DNA of 64,000 bases, taken from assembly GCF_001544915.2 (NCBI RefSeq), contig NZ_FCOE02000013.1:62001-126000 (forward strand), in the 5' to 3' direction. Positions 1 through 8,412 of the stretch are shown here, in pieces (the stretch's first letter is position 1; every line of letters starts with the position of its first letter). The stretch is from Caballeronia pedi (lineage in GTDB: Bacteria; Pseudomonadota; Gammaproteobacteria; Burkholderiales; Burkholderiaceae). Made by a program: the position numbers and the translations under genes. A model generated the notes under the pieces. It had not been told where the DNA came from and did not search any database. It saw only the letters and a list, made by a program, of their open reading frames with translations.

Positions 1-354
1 CCTGCCGAGCGCAGAAAACTGACCGCGCTGGGCCCGCGGTACGCCCGTCAGTCCTCGTGCAGATCGGTTCGACTCTTCCTGCCGAATAAACCGACAAAGC
101 CGGTCCGCGGCAAGATCGCCCGCTTCCAGTTGGTCAACCGGGCTGCAGGTGAAGCGTGCCGACCTAGCGGACGCGCTTCGAAAACTCACCTTATCGTCCA
201 CGACCTTTTACACAAATAGCATAGTGAGCTTATTATAAATAGTCCTATGCAAAGTCGAGAATGCCGTTGACTTCTCACTGGAAGGTTCGCGCGCTTAGCG
301 AATGTCTAGGGCGGCAATGGCAAGGCTCTCAGGTGGACGCGATGCTGCCAGTTG
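1..354. other. Window start without a supported gene
   Basis: No reading frame here has convincing codon use or a ribosome binding site. An AT-rich stretch near 215-245 could hold a promoter, but I cannot define one. Confidence 0.4.
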
Positions 355-678
355 CTATCGGTCCTGGCGAGTGTCCCACACCCGCAAAATAGCAATCGTG
401 CTCGGTTCTTCAGCGTAAGCGGGTAGGACTTCGTAATGCAACTCGTATCGACCTGCGAGGCAGACCCAGCGGTGCACTTCTCGCGCCGGCGGCCCGTCAT
501 AACCGTCAAGCTCTTCCCCGAGACGATGGAAATGATCTTGTCCTAGGCGCTCCGCTTCGTCGAACAGCGCGTTGACGATCCGACGCGCCGTCGCGCCATC
601 ATTGAATTTCTTTACGTGTTCAACGATCAGCGCCATGTCGGACATCGCTTTACTGGTCGGAAGTACTTTAACGGTCAC
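355..678 (-). CDS. RelE/ParE-family toxin of a type II toxin-antitoxin pair
   Basis: A basic-acidic protein of about 107 residues. The C-terminal half (RWVCLAGRYELHYEV, then TIAILRVWDTRQD) has the beta-strand pattern typical of RelE/ParE toxins, which act on ribosome-bound mRNA or on gyrase; the target cannot be told from sequence. I chose the GTG at 678 because it overlaps the TGA of the upstream antitoxin gene by 4 nt, which is usual for translationally coupled pairs. An ATG at 726 is possible but would give a 52-nt overlap. The fold is recognised by pattern only. Confidence 0.75.
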   Translation of the reverse strand: MTVKVLPTSKAMSDMALIVEHVKKFNDGATARRIVNALFDEAERLGQDHFHRLGEELDGYDGPPAREVHRWVCLAGRYELHYEVLPAYAEEPSTIAILRVWDTRQDR

Positions 679-944
679 GCTTTGGGCACCGGTCGTTCTT
701 CGTCCGTTCCAATACTGTTGGCCCAAGCGCGGGCTTGTTCCATTGATACCATTCGTCCGGCGCTTACGTCGTCTAAACCTTCTTGAATCAAACGGCGCTT
801 CTCCGCTTCACGTGCAAGAAACTGAACTAATGCTTTCTTGATGATCCATTGACGAGGTCGCTCGAGCAACTCAGACAGGGCATCCACTTCCTGAGCCAAC
901 TCAATCGGCACCTGCGCCGTCAGCGTGCGAGTCTCGGCAACCAT
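675..944 (-). CDS. Ribbon-helix-helix (CopG-like) antitoxin
   Basis: An 89-residue protein. The N-terminus (TRTLTAQVPIELAQEVDAL, then RPRQWIIKKALVQFL) is the strand-helix-helix pattern of RHH antitoxins, which bind DNA as dimers and repress their own operon. The C-terminal part (residues 45-89), with a DVSAGRMVSMEQARAW stretch, is probably the toxin-binding region. It is the first gene of a two-gene operon with the RelE/ParE-type toxin. A palindrome lies about 35 bp upstream of its start, as expected for autoregulation. Confidence 0.8.
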   Translation of the reverse strand: MVAETRTLTAQVPIELAQEVDALSELLERPRQWIIKKALVQFLAREAEKRRLIQEGLDDVSAGRMVSMEQARAWANSIGTDEERPVPKA

Positions 945-976
945 GATCTGGCCTCAATTATCATCAACAATAGGAT

Positions 977-993
977 TTATTGTAAAACAATAA
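977..993. promoter_or_regulatory. Palindromic operator candidate of the RHH antitoxin
   Basis: TTATTGT-AAA-ACAATAA is a perfect 7+3+7 inverted repeat, 33 bp upstream of the antitoxin start in an AT-rich promoter-like stretch. RHH antitoxins usually bind such repeats. Binding is inferred. Confidence 0.5.
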
Positions 994-1236
994 TCTGTAG
1001 GTTGCACGGGCGACCGCATCGTCGGAGTTAGGTCGGATGTAACCCTCACCTTGTCGAATTTGACGAAACTAACATGATCAACATTTCGTGGATCGCTTAA
1101 TACATGATGCTACTCAGCGATATGGCGACCTTCCGCGCAGCACAAGCGCTTAGCCGGTTGCACCGACGGTGACACACGAGATTATTTCGGATATCATTAT
1201 GTTAGATACTCGTTATAATCAATCTAGGAGCCTGCC

Positions 1237-1908
1237 ATGCCTGCTCTTCATGAACCCACCGAATTCGCCCCCCTGGTAGGCACCCCTCAGGAGGTGCGAA
1301 CCCGGCTCGAGCAATTCAAGGCTGAACAGGTCATCGTGGTGCCTCTGGCTCATGCGAGTATTCAGCAGGCTGTGCTGCTAGCCCAAGCGCTATCCACCGT
1401 CGTCTCGTTCATTGGCGAGACTCTAAGCGAGCAGAATGAGCAGACGCTCAGGGCCTTGGTCAATGCCATCGTACCCAAGGCGCCTCCGACACCGAACTTG
1501 CTCAAAGAAGCAGCAATGCTCGCGCGTTCGCGCAAAGCCGTGCTGGAAGGAGCGGACTGGCTGACCGCGGCCAAGGTCGCCGAACTCGCTGGTTTGAGCG
1601 CAACCAATCCCAGCACCCAGCCCAACAAGTGGAAACGCGAGCGCCGAATCTTCGCGATTCACCACAACGGCATCGACTACTTTCCGGGTTACGGCCTTGA
1701 TCCTGCGGCCGGATGGCGACCGCGCAAGGCTCTCAAACCCGTTTTGGATGTCTTCGGCGACAAGAAGGATAGTTGGGGGCTAGCCTACTGGTTTCTCTCG
1801 GCCAACAGCTTCTTGGGCGGCCGACGCCCTCAGGATGTACTTGCGGTCGAACCGGAGCAAGTTGTCGCCGCCGCCCAGGACGAAGTGGAAGGCGTCTTGC
1901 ATGGCTAA
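1237..1908 (+). CDS. RES-partner antitoxin (Xre/MbcA/ParS-like toxin-binding domain)
   Basis: A 223-residue protein. Residues 1-100 are helical and unrecognised. Residues 108-150 (WLTAAKVAELAGLS, then PNKWKRERRIFAI) look like a helix-turn-helix. The C-terminus (GLAYWFLSANSFLGGRRP, then a VVAAAQDE helix) matches the toxin-binding domain that precedes RES toxins. The start follows a good AGGAG site at about 1226. It overlaps the RES gene by 8 nt. The function as neutraliser and autorepressor is inferred from this pairing. It is longer than typical Xre antitoxins. Confidence 0.75.
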   Translation: MPALHEPTEFAPLVGTPQEVRTRLEQFKAEQVIVVPLAHASIQQAVLLAQALSTVVSFIGETLSEQNEQTLRALVNAIVPKAPPTPNLLKEAAMLARSRKAVLEGADWLTAAKVAELAGLSATNPSTQPNKWKRERRIFAIHHNGIDYFPGYGLDPAAGWRPRKALKPVLDVFGDKKDSWGLAYWFLSANSFLGGRRPQDVLAVEPEQVVAAAQDEVEGVLHG

Positions 1909-2635
1909 ACCCCGCACGCCTTCGTCAGCGGCAGGTACGGCCGCATCTTCGGGCGATGGTGACGCTAGCAAGATCCAGTCGAATTCAACGTCGGCGCCGA
2001 CTCCGGCGCCGACGGCGACACTTCATGTTACGCCATGGACGTTGACCAGCAAGCAGGTGCTGCACCGGGTGCACTCCGATCAGTACCAAGCTGGCGAGTT
2101 CAATCCGGGAAAGAAAGGCAATGCGCGTTTCAGTCCGATCCGCGATAACAAAGGCAACGCGATTCCGACCATCTACGCGGCGATCACGTTCGACGCAGCC
2201 GCCATGGAATCGGTGTTCCACGACGTCTCCCACGCGCCTGGCTATAAAAATTACGCCAAGGACAAGCTCGAGGGTCAAGTGCATTCCCAGGTGCAGGCCC
2301 AGCGCGACCTAAAGCTTGCCGACCTCAGCAGCCTCGCGCTACGCAAACTCGGCGTGCAACGCAGGCAGTTGATCGACACAGAGAAGAACGAATACCCGAA
2401 CACGCGTCTGTGGGCTGAAGCCATTCATGAAAAGCACGAAGACATCCAAGGGCTCTCCTGGATCTCGCGCCAGGACGACACGGCGCGCGCCGTGGTGCTG
2501 TTTGGTGATCGCGTTCCGCAGGGGACGCTGCAGCAGGTCGGCAGCCCACGAAATCTATTGAGAGACGAGCAGGCTTACGCGGAACTGCTGGATCTTGCAG
2601 ACCGCATCGGCGTTGACGTAACGCCAGGAAAGTAG
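1901..2635 (+). CDS. RES-domain toxin (NAD+-degrading family)
   Basis: A 244-residue protein. The first 45 residues are a low-complexity Ser/Thr/Pro/Ala segment. The RES domain then starts at LHRVHSDQY; the family's Arg, Glu and Ser positions appear as NARFSPI, MESVFHDV and LSWISRQ. RES toxins deplete NAD+ in characterised cases. The ATG at 1901 overlaps the stop of the antitoxin gene, and the two genes form one operon. Confidence 0.85.
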   Translation: MAKPRTPSSAAGTAASSGDGDASKIQSNSTSAPTPAPTATLHVTPWTLTSKQVLHRVHSDQYQAGEFNPGKKGNARFSPIRDNKGNAIPTIYAAITFDAAAMESVFHDVSHAPGYKNYAKDKLEGQVHSQVQAQRDLKLADLSSLALRKLGVQRRQLIDTEKNEYPNTRLWAEAIHEKHEDIQGLSWISRQDDTARAVVLFGDRVPQGTLQQVGSPRNLLRDEQAYAELLDLADRIGVDVTPGK

Positions 2636-2664
2636 AACTGACGTCGCATCTGCAAGATCTGTCT

Positions 2665-2868
2665 ATGCCCTCTTCTTCTAAACGAAACATCATGAGGCGA
2701 AAGCCGCCGCGCGGCACCATCGCACGCTATGGCGATCGCATCGTCGAGGTCTTGGGTGGAGCACGAGGTCAACGCGTGATGATCAGATCGATTCATCCGG
2801 ATGGCTCGGAGCGCCTGAGCGCTGTCAAGCTCACCAGTCTGCAACCGCTTGTCGGCCAACTTTTCTGA
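2665..2868 (+). CDS. Small conserved hypothetical protein
   Basis: A 67-residue basic protein (GTIARYGDRIVEVLGG and RLSAVKLTSLQPLVGQLF). It follows the RES toxin by 29 nt and may be in the same transcript. The alternating strand pattern suggests a small beta-barrel, but I do not recognise a family. Codon use resembles that of its neighbours. Confidence 0.55.
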   Translation: MPSSSKRNIMRRKPPRGTIARYGDRIVEVLGGARGQRVMIRSIHPDGSERLSAVKLTSLQPLVGQLF

Positions 2869-2940
2869 GTGGCTCGATAACAACCGCGCGCCAGGTCACG
2901 ACCGATTGACCGCATCCTTGAACGCTTTGCCGGCCGTGAA

Positions 2941-3222
2941 TTGCCTACGGCCGTGCTGCTTGACGCTGTCCACTACGCAGAGGCGCAACAAAGGCGTCGA
3001 CGCCTGGTCGATGAACTCGCGTCGTACGCCTTGTCGGCCTTATGTGAAGCTTTCCATAAGGCCGATGGCCGGCCGTCCGATCAAGGCAGTCGCTGGGATC
3101 GTGGCGATCGAGCGGCAACGCGCAATGAGGCGGTGACCATCGCAGGGCACATCGCTCGCAGCCACGATGACCCGGACGAACACGAGGTCCGCAAGGGGCT
3201 CCCAGAAGTACAAGCGCCTTGA
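2941..3222 (+). CDS. Hypothetical protein, start uncertain
   Basis: About 93 residues from a TTG start. The frame is open back to 2881 and reads as coding (RILERFAGRELPTAVLLDAV), so the true N-terminus may lie further upstream at a non-standard start. It is helical and charged (AEAQQRRRRLVDELASYAL). It sits 72 nt after the previous small gene on the same strand. No function can be assigned. Confidence 0.4.
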   Translation: MPTAVLLDAVHYAEAQQRRRRLVDELASYALSALCEAFHKADGRPSDQGSRWDRGDRAATRNEAVTIAGHIARSHDDPDEHEVRKGLPEVQAP

Positions 3223-3369
3223 AATCTTGACGGTGTGTTTGATTGCGCCGCCGCCTCGGTACGGTAAAGCTTCAGCGCTCCCCGTATAGCGATCGTCTCG
3301 GGAAAAGCGCTTCAGCTTTCCAGACCTCGGCGGCCGATCAATCGCCAGCCTCGACGGGGTCTTTCCTGC

Positions 3370-3402
3370 AGTCTCGATTGCCGCGAGGCGACAATCGAGA
3401 CT
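3370..3402 (-). terminator. Hairpin downstream of the H-NS-like gene
   Basis: AGTCTCGATTG and CAATCGAGACT form a perfect 11-bp stem with an 11-nt loop, 8 nt past the stop codon of the H-NS-like gene. There is no clear U-tract, so termination or 3'-end protection is inferred from position. Confidence 0.5.
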
Positions 3403-3409
3403 TACTTTC

Positions 3410-4321
3410 TTAGCTTGCGCTAGTTTGCGATTCGGTATCGGCAGATTGCACGGAGCTCTCAGGCGCCGGCACTACATTTTCCGCCGTGGACGGAGCCTTC
3501 CGAGCTGAACGAACACCGATCGAACGGGCCCGCTTCGACGCAGCCGAGTTACCTTCCGATTTAGTTGCCGCGCCCTTCTTCGCGGATGTGGCCTTCTTCG
3601 CAGTGACCTTCTTTGACGCCACCTTCTTTGCGGTGGCTTTCTTTGCCGTCGCCTTCTTTGCGGTGGCTTTCTTTGCCGTCGCCTTCTTTACCGTCACTTT
3701 CTTTGCTGCCGCCTTCTTGACGGGAGGCGCCGCCTTCTTCGCTGTCGTCACTGCCTTCGCCTGCGTCTTCTTTGCTACTTCGGTCTTCTTCGCCGGAGCG
3801 GCGTTCGCCTTTCTCCCGCTTTCGCTCGCAACGGCATTTCCAGCAATGAGGAACGTACTGCGATCCTTGGTTGTTGCGATCCACGCCGGCGCACGACCAA
3901 ATCCGCTCCACGTATTCCCAGAGACCGGATCGCGATAAAGGGCGGGCTGAGGACCCTTCCGGGCAGCTTTCCGGCGGGTTACCGTGGCCTTCGGATTTTC
4001 AACAGGAGCAGTTCCGTCCGCCAGGAATGCGCTTCGATCGCGCGCGTTCGCAATCCATGCTGGCGCCCTGCCCCGTCCGCTCCAAGATGCGCCCGTTTTC
4101 GGATCGACGTATTTCGCCGAAACGGCCTTTCCCGTTGCCTTCGCTTTGATACTACGTGCGGCGCCGCCAACGAATGCAGAAACATCCTCCATTGAGATCT
4201 CGTGCCAACCCATCAAGTCATGAATCTGCTTAAGTACCCCGCTCACGCTTTTGGCTTTGAGCGCCTGCGCCTGTGCTTCAAGCTTTTTGATGCGCGCTTG
4301 AATTGCTTCTAGAGTTGCCAT
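3410..4321 (-). CDS. H-NS-like nucleoid protein with two DNA-binding motifs and a Lys/Ala-rich tail
   Basis: A 303-residue protein. Residues 1-60 are the coiled-coil oligomerisation part (IQARIKKLEAQAQALKAK). Two copies of the H-NS C-terminal motif follow: YVDPKTGASWSGRGRAPAWI near residue 70 and YRDPVSGNTWSGFGRAPAWI near 127. The second changes GRGRAP to GFGRAP. From about residue 170 the chain becomes a histone-H1/HC2-like tail of KKATAKKATAKK repeats, then a Ser-rich acidic end. Ordinary H-NS proteins have about 100-135 residues and one such motif. It probably silences AT-rich or foreign DNA. Monocistronic. Confidence 0.85.
   Translation of the reverse strand: MATLEAIQARIKKLEAQAQALKAKSVSGVLKQIHDLMGWHEISMEDVSAFVGGAARSIKAKATGKAVSAKYVDPKTGASWSGRGRAPAWIANARDRSAFLADGTAPVENPKATVTRRKAARKGPQPALYRDPVSGNTWSGFGRAPAWIATTKDRSTFLIAGNAVASESGRKANAAPAKKTEVAKKTQAKAVTTAKKAAPPVKKAAAKKVTVKKATAKKATAKKATAKKATAKKVASKKVTAKKATSAKKGAATKSEGNSAASKRARSIGVRSARKAPSTAENVVPAPESSVQSADTESQTSAS
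3631..3690. repeat. Two tandem 30-bp repeats encoding the Lys/Ala tail
   Basis: Two almost identical 30-bp units (starting CGGTGGCTTTCTTTG) lie in tandem inside the tail of the H-NS-like gene. Each encodes two KKATA-like pentads in antisense. Shorter 15-bp degenerate copies flank them. Tail length is likely to vary between strains by slippage. Confidence 0.7.
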
Positions 4322-4557
4322 CTCATCCTCCGCATTCGAAAAGTATCGGCACTATGCCACGAATGCAAACAATAGAGCTAGCGATGACGCACTAAACCGT
4401 CATTGAAATAGTTCAATGCACAGACAAGTCTCGTGACTTCACGCGTATTCATCTCGCTTTGAGCGGGCACTAGAGACTTCCGGTTGAATACAGGTGTTGG
4501 CGAAGCGTGAGCTTCGCGTTAGATTAGAGGCTGGCAAAATTCAGTATATCGATTTTC

Positions 4558-5481
4558 ATGTCGACAGATTTGTGGCTATCCGATCCCGAGACAGCGTACT
4601 CCGAATGGCAACGCGCCGAGGCGACCGGCGCGGATCGGCGGGCGTTTGCCGACCAGTCCGTCGTCCAGCATTGCTCGATGTTTTCTCGATTTAACGACTT
4701 TCTGTTGGCGCGTCGTCAAAGTGTGACCACCTTCGGGTCCGACCATATCCAAGGATTCTTTGATGAGCTTGCGAACGACTGTCAGCCCGGCACGACCACA
4801 CGGCATCGATATCTCAAACTGATCGATCGGTTCGCGCGACACCTGGTTGCGATCGAGTTGCGCGCCGCGAATCCCGCTGCCGAAATGCTGGCTCAAGAGC
4901 ACTGGCCGGACGAAGAACCGACACCAATCTATCTGTCAGAAGAGAATGACAAGCGACTGCAGGCTGTTTGCGGTTTGACGAACTCCGAGTCAGCCAGAGA
5001 CCTGCGGAACACGGCAATCGTGGCGCTTTTTCTCAGCTGTGGTGTCACGGCTGCCGAGCTAAGCCTCCTTCGCGTCCAAGACCTTGACATGGAAGGCGTG
5101 CGACCTAGCCTGTTGGTGCAAAAGCACGGACCACGTTTGGCTCGACGTGTTCCAGTCGACCGCTTCGCTTACGACATTCTCCGTGTGTATCATCACGTCC
5201 GGACCGAGTCGATGTGCCCGACCGAGTGGCTCTTCGTCGCAACGAGCAGCGGTAAGCCGATGAAACCAGATACGCTGGTGAAGTGCGTTCGCATCGCTCT
5301 GCGACGCGCCGGCCTGTCAGCGTCCGATGAGAGTCCTCGACTGCTCCGCAATACCTACGGCCGTCGGCACATTGCGGCTGGTGGGACCAACGAACAAGTC
5401 AGCAATCTATTGGGACTGTCGAGCCACCGTACGGTGACCCGGCTGCGACTAACCTTGGAGCCGACGAGTATCGTCGGCTGA
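4558..5481 (+). CDS. Tyrosine recombinase-like protein lacking key catalytic residues
   Basis: A 307-residue protein with a SAM-like N-terminal core-binding part (FSRFNDFLLARRQ) and a XerC/D-like C-terminal part. The first catalytic Arg (TGLRxxEL in the family) reads CGVTAAELSLL. The HxxR box reads RLLRNTYG: the His is gone and the Arg kept. The LLGH motif is LLGL, and no catalytic Tyr is present in the final TRLRLTLEPTSIVG. In another frame the 3' end reads LGADEYRRLMK before TAG, so a late frameshift is possible. It is either a decayed integrase or a non-catalytic DNA-binding relative. Confidence 0.65.
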   Translation: MSTDLWLSDPETAYSEWQRAEATGADRRAFADQSVVQHCSMFSRFNDFLLARRQSVTTFGSDHIQGFFDELANDCQPGTTTRHRYLKLIDRFARHLVAIELRAANPAAEMLAQEHWPDEEPTPIYLSEENDKRLQAVCGLTNSESARDLRNTAIVALFLSCGVTAAELSLLRVQDLDMEGVRPSLLVQKHGPRLARRVPVDRFAYDILRVYHHVRTESMCPTEWLFVATSSGKPMKPDTLVKCVRIALRRAGLSASDESPRLLRNTYGRRHIAAGGTNEQVSNLLGLSSHRTVTRLRLTLEPTSIVG

Positions 5482-5504
5482 TGAAGTAGAAGAGAGAGCG
5501 AACG

Positions 5505-5744
5505 ATGAAAAAGGAAGAAAAGAAGATCCTTGAGGATCAGATCAATCGGTGGGCTTCGGAGATGACGACGCTTGCCGAGAAAATTGCCACCGCAAAGGGC
5601 GCTCCGTGCGCGCTGCTGCTCATTACGCCGCAAGGCGACTACGAAAATGTTGCACCGGAATTGATTGCGGAAGACGCCTTGCGCGTCGTCAATCAGGGAT
5701 GGCCGGAAGGCTTTGACGTCGAGATCCTCAATCGATCGAAGTAG
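5505..5744 (+). CDS. Small hypothetical protein
   Basis: A 79-residue protein with a helical N-terminus (KKEEKKILEDQINRWASEM) and a beta-rich end (PCALLLITPQGDYENV). It follows the recombinase-like gene by 23 nt, with a GAGAGAG site before the ATG, so the two may be cotranscribed. I do not recognise a family. Confidence 0.55.
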   Translation: MKKEEKKILEDQINRWASEMTTLAEKIATAKGAPCALLLITPQGDYENVAPELIAEDALRVVNQGWPEGFDVEILNRSK

Positions 5745-5922
5745 AATCTGGCCGAAGGTTGCACGCAGAGGCATGCCGCTCGTGCAAGGCGTCCCCGACA
5801 ACGGTACAGGCAGACGGCTAGTAATTCGGGACGAGAGATCGGTAACCGGCTTGCCACGCTCACCGGCTCCCAATGTCCGGATTGGCGCAGCTTTCGCAGC
5901 ATGCCAGTCATTTTTAGCTCTT

Positions 5923-6240
5923 TCAGTCGACGAGTGCCGGTTCGGGCTCGTCTGGCTTGTCGCACGGCGGCGGTTTCAACCCCGCAAGCGCACGGTGCCG
6001 AAGATTTTGCTCCATGAGCAATAGTCGGATCTTCTCCAGCGCAACGAGTTGGCCGAGATCCTCTTCCTCCCATGCCTTCTGCACCAAGGCAAAGTAGTCC
6101 GCGATCTCGCGAATCGCCTCGCGCGCCTGCGCGATCTCCAACAGCATGCGCTGAACCTCTGAATTTCCGCGGTATTTCACCCAGAGCGCCCTGCCCTCAT
6201 TGACGCCCACGGGCTCGAAACGCGGGAGCTTGCGTTTCAT
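5923..6240 (-). CDS. Hypothetical helical protein
   Basis: A 105-residue acidic protein rich in helix-forming residues (EIAQAREAIREIADYFALVQ, ALEKIRLLLMEQNLRHRAL). Codon use fits a real gene. It stands alone on the minus strand between plus-strand genes. No family recognised. Confidence 0.6.
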   Translation of the reverse strand: MKRKLPRFEPVGVNEGRALWVKYRGNSEVQRMLLEIAQAREAIREIADYFALVQKAWEEEDLGQLVALEKIRLLLMEQNLRHRALAGLKPPPCDKPDEPEPALVD

Positions 6241-6541
6241 CGCGCCCGCGTCGCGGTTAGCACATTCGTCAGCAACATCATTCGACTGCCCCCTGATTTT
6301 TCAGATCTCCTTGTGCGTCATCCTATGGAAGAACGAGACACCTGCCGTCTTCATCACGAAATTCGAAGTCTGCGGGCAGCGGCAGCGTGACATGGAAAGC
6401 TCGATGGTGGCAAAGGTTGGTACACGTGGCCGTGGAGAGACAAGCAGCCTTGACTTACGCAAGGTAGGCCTAGTCTGGGAGATGCGCCGAATCGTGGTGG
6501 CTAGGACCGGCGCGTCACTTAACGCTCTTAATCAGGCCAAT

Positions 6542-6874
6542 ATGACCTACACCATCGATCCCTTCAGCATCCAGTTCACCGAGACACGACGCGGCTTCAA
6601 TGCGACCGGCAAGATCCTGCTGGACGGCAAAGTCGTCGGGACAATCAACGACTTTGCCGAAAGGATCGTCACCGATGTTTTCTTCGACTCGGAACAAGAC
6701 CGGGCAGCTTTCGCGACCGAAGCACGGCGCGTGATGGTGAGCGTTTTCGGGAAGACGGATCACATCGACAGCGTGTTCGTTTCCGAGTATGCCCGCTGCC
6801 TGCTTGAACAGGCGGAAGAATGGTTACTCACGCAGTCCCAAGATCATGAGCCTCCAAACCTTGACCATTGGTAA
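6542..6874 (+). CDS. Hypothetical protein
   Basis: A 110-residue protein starting MTYTIDPFSIQFTETRRG. The frame is open upstream to 6200, but that part overlaps the minus-strand gene at 5923-6240 and reads poorly, so I chose the ATG at 6542; another ATG lies at about 6392. The protein alternates strand and helix (FNATGKILLDGKVVGTI). No family recognised. Confidence 0.5.
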   Translation: MTYTIDPFSIQFTETRRGFNATGKILLDGKVVGTINDFAERIVTDVFFDSEQDRAAFATEARRVMVSVFGKTDHIDSVFVSEYARCLLEQAEEWLLTQSQDHEPPNLDHW

Positions 6875-6965
6875 CGAAACGCTTTCGAAGAGCGTCGTAG
6901 CGGCAAGCGACGCTCACTGGGTCATGATGAGATCGCTACTGGACCGCGACGGATCGCCTAGTTCC

Positions 6966-7400
6966 TTAACGCGCAGCTACGATCATTTTGTCCAGACGCT
7001 CTGTCGCCGCGACAACTTCAGAGAAGCGAACTTCCCGAAGTTGGCGATCGTGTTCGTTGACGATGACAGTGAGCGACTTGATGATCGTCTCGTCGACGTT
7101 CCATTCGCCAGTTTTCTTACCCTCGTCCAGTACCGCAAGCACGGCTTCCTCGACCTGACGGACCCAGCTCAGTGCAAGCAGTCCGTGCCCCGACTCGGTA
7201 AGGAAGCTCGTCAGCAGGACGGCTTGTGCAAGAACGGTCATCTCCCGACTGGCGGCACGCCGCGATCGCGCCGCTTCGAGTGCAAGCCGCGTCTGCAGAC
7301 AGAGTCCGTCCGCGTCCTGCCGCGGCATCGGCAACAGATATCGCTTTGAAAGAACGCGCGCAGTCCGCTTTGGGGCCTTCCGCTTCTTGGATACGGGCAT
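6966..7400 (-). CDS. Hypothetical protein, paralogue of the broken gene at 55.2 kb
   Basis: A 144-residue protein with a basic N-terminus (KKRKAPKRTARVL), then a helical body with LLPMPRQDADGLCL, VLLTSFLTESGHGLL and DEGKKTGEW. The same ordered motifs (LLPIPR..AD, VLLATFLSEAGHG, DGGRKTGTW) occur in the interrupted gene at 55224-55691, so the two are clear paralogues. The spacing and helicity suggest a small soluble plasmid-family protein. Function unknown. Confidence 0.65.
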   Translation of the reverse strand: MPVSKKRKAPKRTARVLSKRYLLPMPRQDADGLCLQTRLALEAARSRRAASREMTVLAQAVLLTSFLTESGHGLLALSWVRQVEEAVLAVLDEGKKTGEWNVDETIIKSLTVIVNEHDRQLREVRFSEVVAATERLDKMIVAAR

Positions 7401-7442
7401 GATCTCGAATGCCTTCTCGCTGACTAGACTAACGGCGTTGAC

Positions 7443-8150
7443 TCACTGCGGCGCAATGGCTGGCTCACCGCCGGCCGACGCCGCGTGTAACGAACGCGGC
7501 GCAGCCCGGTGCTGGCCGAGAGGATCTTGATGCGCTTGGCGCTTCTCGTTCGCGCTCGAAATGAACGTCAGCAGCTCGCGAGTCAGATCCGCATCCTTCG
7601 CACCTGGGCGCCACGGCACGCAGCCGTGCTTCTTTCGGGTTTCTCGTGCCAAGACGAGCGCGTCTCGCGCCGCCTTCGCGCTCTCAAAGCTCACCTCTTC
7701 GCAATAGGCGGACGGATCGCCAAACTCGGCGAACGCGTCGAGGTCGCTCCGACCCGCATGCACATGGGCCGGGAAGTCACGCAGTTCTGACACAACGCGA
7801 TGGCTGAGCCTGATCCACTGGATTCTTTCGGGGAACGAGAATTTCGGCAGCATCGCGCTTTTTGCGGCGTCACGGTTGCCCGAGCGCGCAACTTCCGCGC
7901 GTGCCCAGTCGGCGCGGTGCATCATGGAACGACACTCGCGCGCATAGCCTTCGAGCGAGATCGCGACTTCCAGCGCGACGTCGCGCCGCTCTCGTCGCAG
8001 GACGATTCGATTCCTCAACCCCTGCATCAACAAAACGACGATGGAACTCACGGCACTCGAAGCGCCGACTATCCCTAGCCAACTCGGCCAGTTCGGCAAC
8101 TCAATGTGCGTCAGAAATGCCGGCAGCTGCTGCCATTGCGCCTGCCACAT
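7443..8150 (-). CDS. Hypothetical single-pass membrane protein
   Basis: A 235-residue protein. Residues 25-47 (WLGIVGASSAVSSIVVLLMQ) form one membrane segment followed by a very basic stretch (RNRIVLRRERR), placing the C-terminal domain in the cytoplasm. The rest is helical and charged. It lies upstream of the 144-residue paralogue gene on the same strand, about 40 nt apart, perhaps in one transcript. No family recognised. Confidence 0.6.
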   Translation of the reverse strand: MWQAQWQQLPAFLTHIELPNWPSWLGIVGASSAVSSIVVLLMQGLRNRIVLRRERRDVALEVAISLEGYARECRSMMHRADWARAEVARSGNRDAAKSAMLPKFSFPERIQWIRLSHRVVSELRDFPAHVHAGRSDLDAFAEFGDPSAYCEEVSFESAKAARDALVLARETRKKHGCVPWRPGAKDADLTRELLTFISSANEKRQAHQDPLGQHRAAPRSLHAASAGGEPAIAPQ

Positions 8151-8412
8151 GGCCAGTCCTCGAAGTTTGGGAGGAGAAAGTATAAGGACTTCTGCTCGCT
8201 CAACTTATATCGGGGAAACCACCGGCTATCCAATGTAGGGAACATGCGACGGTGACTTCCTGCAATCCTTTGATGATGGTATTCGCTGGACGGCGATTGA
8301 CGAGAGCACAGCAGAATTAAGCGGCCGTTCAAAAAAGGTAACTCTCGAACTGCTAGATTTTTTTCCGCAGTACGCTATTTTTACTCGCACGACATATAGG
8401 GGGACAGACAGG

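Noticed and set aside
3631..3690. Tandem repeats as a CRISPR array or iterons
   Set aside because: No unique spacers; the repeats are in frame and encode the protein tail.
3486..3938. Plus-strand frame of Phe/Ala repeats
   Set aside because: It is the antisense of the Lys/Ala tail of the H-NS-like gene.
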